A stretch of 64,000 nt of DNA, from the NCBI GenBank assembly GCA_043392685.1, contig JBHZGM010000008.1. One strand, 5' to 3'. A program made the position numbers and the translations under genes. This document shows, piece after piece, positions 34,686 through 41,730 of the stretch; the first letter of the stretch is position 1, and each line of letters starts with the position of its first letter. The stretch is from Metapseudomonas sp043392685. Its GTDB lineage: Bacteria; Pseudomonadota; Gammaproteobacteria; Pseudomonadales; Pseudomonadaceae. A model generated the notes under the pieces. That model was not told the origin of the DNA. It was given only the letters and a program-made list of their open reading frames with translations, and did no database searches.

Positions 34686-35459
34686 ATGCTGCGTGTCTGG
34701 CTGCTGTTGTCGCTGTTGCTGGGCTCCACGGCCCTGGCCGCGCAGCCGGTGCGCTACTGCGACCATCCGGTGTATCCGCCCATTTCCTGGAGCGACGGCA
34801 AGCACATGCGTGGCCTCGCGCCGCGGGTGGTGAGTGCGGTCATGGCGAGCCTCGGCCAGGAGCTCGAGCTGGTCACCCTGGACAACTGGAAGCGCTGCCT
34901 GCTGGACGCCGCCGAAGGGCGCGTGGATGTGGTGCTGGCCTATCGCACCCAGCCTCGCCAGGACTTCCTGCAGTTCGCCTCCGTACCGGTGCTGCGCGAG
35001 GAGGTGGCGATCTTCTACAACCGCCGGCGGCCACTGAAGGTCGATGTGCTGGAGGACCTGACCCGTTATCGCGGCGGCCTGCTCTTCGGCGAGAGCTATG
35101 GCGAGGCCTTCGACCAGAAAATCGTCCGTGCCGGCAATATCGAATGGGTGTCCGACAGCCGCCAGAATTTCGGCAAACTGATCCGTGGCCGCATCGACTT
35201 CGTCCCCCATGAGCGCCGCACCGGTCTCCTGTTCGTCGAGTACCTGCCAGGCGGTGACGATATCCGCAGCCTGCCGACCACCCTTGCGGTGGATTACCTG
35301 CACCTGGCGGTATCGCGCCAATCCCCCCTGGCCGCGCGAATGGATGAAATCGATCGGGCGCTGCAAACCCTGACCGATTCCGGCCAGATCGAACGCTGGC
35401 TCGATGAGAGCGAAGCCACCTACCGCGACATGGTGGTTCAGCCGGAGCCGCAGCCGTGA
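34686..35459 (+). CDS. Periplasmic solute-binding protein in the aruRS operon
   Basis: 257 residues: signal peptide MLRVWLLLSLLLGSTALAA, then a family-3 (amino-acid type) binding fold with YPPISWSDGKHMRGLAP, RVDVVLAYRTQPRQDFLQFA and LLFGESYGEAFD. It lies four bases after the response regulator and its stop overlaps the kinase GTG start (GTGA), so it is co-translated with the sensor and not with a transporter. The natural inference is a separate ligand-sensing partner for the kinase, analogous to the fused Venus-flytrap domains of BvgS/EvgS-like kinases. Confidence 0.82.
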   Translation: MLRVWLLLSLLLGSTALAAQPVRYCDHPVYPPISWSDGKHMRGLAPRVVSAVMASLGQELELVTLDNWKRCLLDAAEGRVDVVLAYRTQPRQDFLQFASVPVLREEVAIFYNRRRPLKVDVLEDLTRYRGGLLFGESYGEAFDQKIVRAGNIEWVSDSRQNFGKLIRGRIDFVPHERRTGLLFVEYLPGGDDIRSLPTTLAVDYLHLAVSRQSPLAARMDEIDRALQTLTDSGQIERWLDESEATYRDMVVQPEPQP

Positions 35460-37702
35460 GCCGGCGCGAACCCAGCAGCGGACTGCTGCGCAGGCTGCTG
35501 CTGTTCATCCTGCTGTTCAGCCTGTGTTTCACCCTGGTGGCGAGCGCCGTGCAGCTGCACCTCGAATATCGCCGGGAGATGCGCGAGATCGAAGGGCGCC
35601 TGGCGCTGATCCGGGATGGCTACCTGGCCAGCTTCGAACGCAGCCTCTGGGATCTGAACCAGGTGCAGTTGAAGATGCAGATGCGCGGCCTGGCGGACTT
35701 TCCGGATATCGCCCAGGTGCGCCTGACCAGTGCCGACTTCAACTTGCAGGAGGGGGCCCGCGAGCCCGCCGGCCCGCTCCGTCGCGAACGCTTTCAACTG
35801 GCCTACCAGCCGCCCGGTGGCGAGCTGCGCCAGCTTGGCGAACTGGAAGTGGCGATCGATCTCGGCGCCATCTACCGGCGTCTCTACGCAACCGGTCTCA
35901 CCAGCCTGTTGTGGATGGGCGTGTTCCTCTGCGGCCTGGCGGTGGCGCTGTCCTGGCTGTTCCACCGCCTGGTCACCCGCCATCTGCTGGTCATGGCCGA
36001 CTTCACCCGGCGTATCGGCGCGGGCGACTGGCACGAAGCGCTGCGTCTGGATCGCCGGAGCGGGCGCGGCGCCGACGAGATCGATACGGTCGCCCAGGCC
36101 CTGGATGACATGCGCCGGGCCATCCTCGACGACATCCAGCGCCGCGAAGACGATCGCGCAGTCCTCCAGGACCTGGTGGAACGACGTACTGCCAGCCTGC
36201 AACGGGCCAAGGAGGACGCCGAGGCGGCCAACCTCGCCAAGTCGCGCTTCCTCGCCACCATGAGCCACGAGATCCGCACCCCGCTCAATGGCATCCTCGG
36301 CATGGCCGAACTGCTGCGCGGGGCATCGCTCAACGAGCGCGACGGCCAGCGCTTGGAAGCCCTGCACAAGGCCGCCGAGGGCTTGCTGGCGATCCTCAAC
36401 GAGGTGCTCTACTTCGCCCGCCTGGAAGAGGGGGAGAGCCGGCCGGAGCGGGTCGACTTCTCCCTGCCGGCGCTGCTGGACCAGGTGCTGACCCTGCTAG
36501 AGCCAAGGGCCAGCGCCAACGGCACCATTCTGCGTTCGCGCATCGATCCCCAGGTGCAGGGGCGATGCCACGGCGCCGAGCAGTTCCTGCGCCAGGTGCT
36601 GAGCAACCTGCTGGCCAATGCGGTGAAATTCACCGAGGACGGCGAGATCCTGGTGGAGGTGCAGCTGCTGGAGGCGCGGGACGCGGCACAGCGTCTGCGC
36701 ATCAGCGTCACCGACGACGGCATCGGCATCGCCCCGCAGATGCAGGCGAAGATCTTCGAACGCTTCACCCAGGCCAGCGAGGCCGTGGCCCAGCGCTATG
36801 GCGGTACCGGCCTGGGGCTGGCCATCAGCAAGCGCCTGGTGGAGCTGATGGGCGGGAGCATCGGCGTCGAGAGCGTGGAAGGCGAGGGCAGTCGCTTCTG
36901 GTTCGAACTGGAGCTGGGCATTGCGCAGAACCGCTCCACCGACGTTGTTGCCCCTGCGCTGGAGCAGCCGCTGGACGTGCTGGTGGTGGAGGATGTGGCG
37001 CTCAACCGCGAAGTGGTCAGAGGGCTGCTGGAGCGCGACGGCCACCGCGTTACCCTGGTCGAAGAGGCCGCTCCGGTCCTGGCGCTGTGCCGGCAGCAGC
37101 GATTCGACCTGATCCTGCTCGACCTGCACCTGCCGGACATGCCCGGCACCGAACTGTGCCGGCTGATTCGTGCCGATACCCAGGGCGCCAACTGCGACAG
37201 CCGCATCCTGGCCTTCACCGCAAGCCTGCAGCCGGCGCTGGTGCGCAGCTGCATGGACGCCGGCATGGATGGTGCCCTGGCCAAGCCGCTGAAGCTCGAT
37301 GACCTGCGTCGCGCCCTGGCCGGGCAGGCCGTCATGCCGGCGCAATCGGGCGATGCCGAACTGCTGGACGGAAAACTGCTGGACACCCATCGCGGCCTGC
37401 TCGGCGAGCAGAAGCTCCAGGGACTCCTGCAATTGCTGCGGCGCATGCTCGACGAGCACCGCCACGGCCTGCTGGAAGCGCTGGCGGTAGAGGATTTCGC
37501 CGAGGCCGGACATCTCGCCCATCGCCTGGCGGGCAGCAGCGAATCCCTTGGTTTGCGGGGCCTGGCCGCCTGCCTGAGGGAACTGGAAGTCGCCGCCCAG
37601 GGCTGCGATGCCGCCGCCTTGCGCAGCCTGCAGCCGCGTCTGGAAGAACTGCTGGCGCGTTCTGCCCACGCGCTGGACGGGCTGCTGCAACCCGCTGGCT
37701 GA
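35456..37702 (+). CDS. aruS: Hybrid sensor histidine kinase, AruS-like
   Basis: 748 residues. Membrane helix 1 (~12-32), periplasmic domain (~33-148), helix 2 (~149-168), HAMP (~170-225), HisKA with His271 in ATMSHEIRTPLNG, HATPase with NLLANAVKF and DDGIGI and GGTGLGLAISKRLVE, a receiver domain with Asp556 in DLILLDLHLPDMPG, and a C-terminal HPt with His689 in HLAHRLAGSSESLG. The His-Asp-His chain would pass phosphate to the AruR-like regulator. The periplasmic domain is small and may receive its signal from the binding protein encoded just before it. The start is GTG. Confidence 0.87.
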   Translation: MSRREPSSGLLRRLLLFILLFSLCFTLVASAVQLHLEYRREMREIEGRLALIRDGYLASFERSLWDLNQVQLKMQMRGLADFPDIAQVRLTSADFNLQEGAREPAGPLRRERFQLAYQPPGGELRQLGELEVAIDLGAIYRRLYATGLTSLLWMGVFLCGLAVALSWLFHRLVTRHLLVMADFTRRIGAGDWHEALRLDRRSGRGADEIDTVAQALDDMRRAILDDIQRREDDRAVLQDLVERRTASLQRAKEDAEAANLAKSRFLATMSHEIRTPLNGILGMAELLRGASLNERDGQRLEALHKAAEGLLAILNEVLYFARLEEGESRPERVDFSLPALLDQVLTLLEPRASANGTILRSRIDPQVQGRCHGAEQFLRQVLSNLLANAVKFTEDGEILVEVQLLEARDAAQRLRISVTDDGIGIAPQMQAKIFERFTQASEAVAQRYGGTGLGLAISKRLVELMGGSIGVESVEGEGSRFWFELELGIAQNRSTDVVAPALEQPLDVLVVEDVALNREVVRGLLERDGHRVTLVEEAAPVLALCRQQRFDLILLDLHLPDMPGTELCRLIRADTQGANCDSRILAFTASLQPALVRSCMDAGMDGALAKPLKLDDLRRALAGQAVMPAQSGDAELLDGKLLDTHRGLLGEQKLQGLLQLLRRMLDEHRHGLLEALAVEDFAEAGHLAHRLAGSSESLGLRGLAACLRELEVAAQGCDAAALRSLQPRLEELLARSAHALDGLLQPAG

Positions 37703-37782
37703 AATCGAACAATTTCCTTACGACTTTTTACAACTTCGATCCGGGCATACAACGGCGTCTTACAAGTCCTCCCAATAATCGG

Positions 37783-37801
37783 GCACGAACCGCATTCGTG
37801 C
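37783..37801 (+). promoter_or_regulatory. Leader hairpin upstream of permease
   Basis: GCACGAA-CCGCA-TTCGTGC, a 7-bp perfect stem in the 178-base leader between aruS and the permease gene. It may act with the leader peptide and second hairpin downstream. Confidence 0.45.
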
Positions 37802-37831
37802 GGCCCTCGTGGCCTATTGGAGACAAGAATA

Positions 37832-37888
37832 ATGACCCACCAAGCCCACCTGCATTGCCGCCTCCATTCGGAGGTCCGTCATGTCTGA
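37832..37888 (+). CDS. His-rich 18-residue leader peptide overlapping the permease start
   Basis: ATG 37832 has GGAGA at 37819-37823, a good ribosome-binding site with 8-base spacing. The product MTHQAHLHCRLHSEVRHV contains five His in 18 residues. Its stop TGA (37886-37888) lies inside the permease coding sequence, 5 bases past the permease ATG. A hairpin CCTCC-ATTC-GGAGG (37861-37874) in the peptide's own coding region buries the permease Shine-Dalgarno. Ribosomes translating the peptide would open it. This looks like a translational-control leader; no known example is recalled. Confidence 0.55.
   Translation: MTHQAHLHCRLHSEVRHV
37861..37874 (+). promoter_or_regulatory. Hairpin sequestering the permease Shine-Dalgarno
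   Basis: CCTCC pairs with GGAGG across an ATTC loop; GGAGG (37870-37874) is the ribosome-binding site of the permease, six bases before its ATG at 37881. Confidence 0.6.
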
Positions 37889-39278
37889 ACAACGCATCCA
37901 GCTCACCCGCGCGCTGAAGAGCCGCCATATCTTCATGCTGTCTCTGGGCGGCGTGATCGGTACCGGCCTGTTCATGGGCTCCGGCTTCACCATCAACCAG
38001 GGCGGTCCGGCTGGCGCCGTGCTGGCCTATCTGGTCGCCGGCATGCTGATGTACCTGGTGATGGTGTGCCTGGGCGAGCTGTCCGTGCAGATGCCGGTTT
38101 CCGGCTCCTTCCAGGCCCACGCCACCCGCTATGTCGGCCCCGCCACGGGGTTCATGGTGGGCTGGGTCTACTGGTTGAGCTGGGCCACCACTGTCGGCCT
38201 GGAGTTCACTGCCGCCGGCATGCTGATGGACCGCTGGTTCCCCGATGTGCCCGTCTGGTACTGGTCGGCACTGTTCGTGGCACTGCTGTTCGGCATCAAC
38301 TCCCTGAGCACCCGCGCCTTCGGCGAGGCCGAGTACTGGTTCTCCGGAATCAAGGTGGCGGCCATCCTCGGCTTCATCGTGGTCGGGCTCCTGGCCATCT
38401 TTGGCGCGCTGCCGCTGGCCAGTGGCGAGCCGGCGCCGATGTTCTCCAACCTGATCGGTGACAGCCTGTTCCCCAATGGCATCTCCGCCGTGTTCGCCGT
38501 GATGATGACGGTGGTCTATGCCTTCCAGGGCTGCGAAATCATGGGGGTCGCCGCCGGCGAAACCGACGAGCCGGAGAAGAGCATCCCCCGCGCCGTGCGC
38601 AACGTGGTGTTCCGCGTGCTGATCTTCTACGTGCTGGCCATCATCGTGCTGTCGGCCATCGTGCCCTGGCAGCAGGCGGGTCTGATGGAGAGCCCCTTCG
38701 TCCAGGTCTTCGACATGGTGGGCATTCCCTTCGCCGCCGACCTGATGAACTTCGTCATTCTTACCGCCATCCTCTCGGTGGGTAACTCCGGTCTCTATGC
38801 GTGCACCCGCATCCTCTGGGCCATGTCCAAGACCGGCATGGCGCCGCAGGGGCTGGCACGGCTGAACAAGCGTGGCGTGCCGGTCTATGCGCTGTGCATC
38901 ACGCTGTGCTTCGCGCTGCTTTCACTGCTGACCAGCGTCGTCGCCGCCGACACCCTGTTCGTGGTCCTGACCGCTATCAGCGGCCTGGCTGGCACCGTGA
39001 CTTGGATCGTCATCGCCCTGGCCCAGTACCGCTTCCGCCGCGAGCACTACAAGGCCGGCGGCAGCGTGCGGGACCTCAAGTACGCCGCACCGTTGTTCCC
39101 GCTGATCCCGGTGGCGTGCATCCTGCTGTGCGTGTCGCTGCTGGTCTTCCTCGCCCTGGATCCGACCCAGCGCCCGTCGCTCTACTGGGGCTTCGGCTTC
39201 ATTGCGCTCTGCTACGGCGGTTACTACTTCCTGCAGTTCAAGCGTCAACGCGAGGCGATTGCCGCTCCGGCGGTGTGA
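37881..39278 (+). CDS. Amino acid permease (APC/AAT family), aru locus
   Basis: 465 residues, twelve membrane helices, AAT subfamily of APC. The N-terminus has RALKSRHIFMLSLGGVIGTGLFMGSG, the substrate-binding loop of helix 1, and later GEADYWF-like GEAEYWFSGIKV and YAFQGCEIMGVAAGET. Position after aruRS and before the catabolic genes suggests uptake of arginine or a related amino acid; other AAT substrates (aromatic, proline) remain possible. Translation is likely coupled to the upstream leader peptide. In P. aeruginosa an amino acid permease occupies the same place in the aru cluster. Confidence 0.85.
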   Translation: MSEQRIQLTRALKSRHIFMLSLGGVIGTGLFMGSGFTINQGGPAGAVLAYLVAGMLMYLVMVCLGELSVQMPVSGSFQAHATRYVGPATGFMVGWVYWLSWATTVGLEFTAAGMLMDRWFPDVPVWYWSALFVALLFGINSLSTRAFGEAEYWFSGIKVAAILGFIVVGLLAIFGALPLASGEPAPMFSNLIGDSLFPNGISAVFAVMMTVVYAFQGCEIMGVAAGETDEPEKSIPRAVRNVVFRVLIFYVLAIIVLSAIVPWQQAGLMESPFVQVFDMVGIPFAADLMNFVILTAILSVGNSGLYACTRILWAMSKTGMAPQGLARLNKRGVPVYALCITLCFALLSLLTSVVAADTLFVVLTAISGLAGTVTWIVIALAQYRFRREHYKAGGSVRDLKYAAPLFPLIPVACILLCVSLLVFLALDPTQRPSLYWGFGFIALCYGGYYFLQFKRQREAIAAPAV

Positions 39279-39305
39279 TCGCGTAGCGCCCGGCCTCAGG
39301 TACAT

Positions 39306-39339
39306 CCAACGTCCTTCTCCCCAGGGAGAAGGCCGTTGG
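39306..39339 (+). terminator. Long hairpin after permease
   Basis: CCAACG-T-CCTTCTCCC, two-base loop, GGGAGAAGG-C-CGTTGG, with 15 paired bases. It lies 28 bases past the permease stop; there is no T-run, so it may be an mRNA-stabilising element. Confidence 0.55.
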
Positions 39340-39384
39340 CGTTTCGCGGGGCAGGACGCGGGGCTGATTGGCCTTCCGTTTCGT

Positions 39385-39500
39385 GTAGGAGCCAGCTTGC
39401 TGGCGAAACGGGTCCATTCGCCGGCAAGCCGGCTCCTACGGGCAATGCAGCCGCTTGCAGCACTTGATGCAACGGCAGCCAATCCATTCGCACCTGCAGG
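39385..39500. repeat. REP hairpin plus companion sequence (second copy)
   Basis: GTAGGAGCCAGC...GGCTCCTAC (39385-39439) followed by CAATGCAGCCGCTTGCAGCACTTGATGCA-type sequence matching that at 2831-2888. Confidence 0.75.
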
Positions 39501-39718
39501 CTTGGGGCACGGAGAGGGCCCGTTCCGACTTGTTCGAAGATGTAACAGCCCGCCTTATCCATCCCCGATCTATGAATAAAAAACCAATAAAAACAAATGG
39601 ATAGGTGTTGTCTGCGACGTTACATACCCCAAATGGGCAGGATTGCCGCCTTGCTGAACACTCGTTTAGGATCGCTGCAGATTCTTCCTCACAGCAATAC
39701 AACAAGACGAGGGTTCCC

Positions 39719-40501
39719 ATGACCACCTTGCTCAGCCAGGTCGATGACGGCGTCGCCCGCATCACCCTGAACCGTCCCCAGCAGCGCAATGCGCTGGACA
39801 TCCCCACCCTGAAAGGTCTGCTCGAATTGCTCGATGCCCACGAGGCGGATTCTGCTGTGCGCGTGGTCGTCCTGAGTGGTGAGGGGCGCAGCTTCTGTGC
39901 CGGCGCGGACCTCGCCGAGTGGGCCGAAGCCGAGGCTCGGGGTGAGCTGGAAACTTACGGCTGGACCGAAACCGCCCATGCCCTGATGAGCCGCCTGCAC
40001 GGCCTGGCCAAGCCCACCATCGCCGCTGTCAACGGCACGGCGGTCGGCGCGGGCATGGACCTGGCGCTGTGCTGCGACTTCCGCATCGCGGCCGCTTCCG
40101 CGCGTTTCAAGGCCGGCTACACCGGCATGGCCTATTCCCCCGACGCTGGCGCCAGCTGGCACCTGCCGCGCCTGATCGGCGCCGAGCAGGCCAAGCGCCT
40201 GCTGTTCCTCGATGAACTCTGGGGCGCCGAGCGGGCGCTATCCGTTGGCCTGGTGGGCGAGGTGTGCGCCGACGAGCAACTGCAGGCAGTCGCCGGTGAA
40301 CTGGCTGCGCGCCTGGCCGCTGGTCCGACCTTCGCGTTCGCCCAGACCAAGGCGCTGATCCAGGGCGGCGCCAATCGCAGCCTGGCCGAGCAACTGGCTG
40401 CGGAACAGGCCGCCGGACTGCTCTGCGGACGCAGTGCAGATGCCGCCGAGGCTCTGCGCGCGGTTGCCGAAAAACGTTCTCCCCAATTCAAAGGCCGCTG
40501 A
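39719..40501 (+). CDS. Crotonase-family enzyme, PaaG-like enoyl-CoA hydratase/isomerase
   Basis: 260 residues from ATG 39719. The crotonase oxyanion-hole motifs are GRSFCAGADLAE (~57-68) and NGTAVGAGMDLAL (~105-117). Both catalytic Glu of classical enoyl-CoA hydratase are replaced (alignment by eye gives Tyr and Arg), while YSPDAGASWHLPR supplies Asp142, the residue used by PaaG-type isomerases. So it may be an enoyl-CoA isomerase and not a hydratase. It starts a run with an acyl-CoA dehydrogenase and a CoA ligase in the aru locus, as in P. aeruginosa where CoA enzymes sit beside aruHI. Confidence 0.82.
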   Translation: MTTLLSQVDDGVARITLNRPQQRNALDIPTLKGLLELLDAHEADSAVRVVVLSGEGRSFCAGADLAEWAEAEARGELETYGWTETAHALMSRLHGLAKPTIAAVNGTAVGAGMDLALCCDFRIAAASARFKAGYTGMAYSPDAGASWHLPRLIGAEQAKRLLFLDELWGAERALSVGLVGEVCADEQLQAVAGELAARLAAGPTFAFAQTKALIQGGANRSLAEQLAAEQAAGLLCGRSADAAEALRAVAEKRSPQFKGR

Positions 40502-40519
40502 TAGCGGGCAGGTGACGCC

Positions 40520-41680
40520 ATGGATTTCAAACTGACCCAGGAACAGGAAATGCTCGTCGAGGCCGTGAAGAGCTTCGTCGAGAAAGAGTTGCTGCCTTAC
40601 GAGGAAGAAGTGGACCGTGCCGACGCGGTCTCTCCAGAGCTGGCCGCGCAGATTCGCGGCAAGGCGCTCGCCGCCGGTTTCTATGCCTTCAACATGCCGG
40701 AGGAAGTGGGGGGCGGCGGCCTCGACTACCTGTCCCAGGCGCTGGTGGAGCGCGAGCTGTCCAAGGTTTCCTGGGCGCTGCACGTGTTCGTCGCGCGGCC
40801 CTCGAAGATCCTCATGGCCTGCAAGGGTGAGCAGATCGAGCAATACCTGCTGCCCTGCGTCCAGGGCGAGAAGATCGACTGCTTCGCCCTGACCGAGCCG
40901 GGTGCAGGTTCCGACGCCAACTCGATCAAGACCCGCGCGGTGCGCGATGGCGACGACTTCGTGCTGAACGGCGCGAAGCACTTCATCAGCCATGCCGGCC
41001 ATGCCGACTTCGCCATCGTTTTCGCCGTCACCGACACTTACGAACACAACGGCAAGAAGCGCAATGCCGTCACCGCTTTCCTGGTAGACAAGGGCACCGC
41101 CGGCATGACCGTGCGCCGTGGCCCGAAATGCGTGAGCAACAAGGGCTACCACACCTACGAGATCTTCTTCGACGACTGCCGCGTGCCGGCCTCCAAAGTT
41201 CTTGGCGAGGTGAACAAGGGCTGGGAAGTGGCCAACGCCTGGCTCACCGCCGGCCGCGTGATGGTCGCCGCCAACTGCGTCGGCCAGGCCCAGCGTGCCC
41301 TCGACCTGTCGCTGCAATGGGCCGCCGACCGCAAGCAGTTCGGCCAGCCCATCGGCACCTACCAGGGCATCTCCTTCAAGCTCGCCGACATGGCCACGCA
41401 GATTCGTGCGGCCGAGCTGATGACCCTGCACACCGCCTGGAAAATGGACCAGGGCACCATGACCGACGGCGAAGCCGGTATGGCCAAGCTGTTTGCCAGC
41501 GAAGTGCTGGGCAAGGTGGCCGATGAAACGGTGCAGATCTTCGGTGGCATGGGACTGATGGATGAAGGCCCGGTGGAGCGCATCTGGCGCAACGCCCGGA
41601 TCGAGCGGATCTGGGAAGGCACTTCGGAAATCCAGCGCCACATCATTTCCCGCGAACTGCTGCGCCCGCTGCTGCGCTGA
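40520..41680 (+). CDS. Acyl-CoA dehydrogenase
   Basis: 386 residues with the full ACAD fold: CFALTEPGAGSDANSIKT and FVLNGAKHFIS (FAD and acyl-CoA contacts), VMVAANCVGQAQRALD, and the catalytic base Glu366 in RIWEGTSEIQRHI. It oxidises an acyl-CoA at alpha-beta using FAD and ETF. ATG 40520 is 18 bases after the PaaG-like stop, with GGCAGGTGA upstream. The substrate is unknown; nearby genes hint at a short- or branched-chain acid linked to arginine or agmatine catabolism (inference). Confidence 0.88.
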   Translation: MDFKLTQEQEMLVEAVKSFVEKELLPYEEEVDRADAVSPELAAQIRGKALAAGFYAFNMPEEVGGGGLDYLSQALVERELSKVSWALHVFVARPSKILMACKGEQIEQYLLPCVQGEKIDCFALTEPGAGSDANSIKTRAVRDGDDFVLNGAKHFISHAGHADFAIVFAVTDTYEHNGKKRNAVTAFLVDKGTAGMTVRRGPKCVSNKGYHTYEIFFDDCRVPASKVLGEVNKGWEVANAWLTAGRVMVAANCVGQAQRALDLSLQWAADRKQFGQPIGTYQGISFKLADMATQIRAAELMTLHTAWKMDQGTMTDGEAGMAKLFASEVLGKVADETVQIFGGMGLMDEGPVERIWRNARIERIWEGTSEIQRHIISRELLRPLLR

Positions 41681-41689
41681 CGCCTTGCT

Positions 41690-41715
41690 CCCCTCTCCCG
41701 CTTGCGGGAGAGGGG
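41690..41715 (+). terminator. 12-bp perfect hairpin between ACAD and CoA ligase genes
   Basis: CCCCTCTCCCGC-TT-GCGGGAGAGGGG, followed by G-rich sequence that includes the Shine-Dalgarno of the next gene. No T-run, so processing or attenuation is more likely than full termination. Confidence 0.5.
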
Positions 41716-41730
41716 TTGGGGGAGAGGGAA

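Larger units (their letters stand above)
39279..39718. other. Intergenic region between permease and PaaG-like gene
   Basis: 440 bases without a gene. From left to right: the hairpin at 39306-39339, the REP plus companion at 39385-39500, and an AT-rich stretch around 39565-39605 that could hold a promoter for the downstream genes, though no clear consensus was found. Confidence 0.5.
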
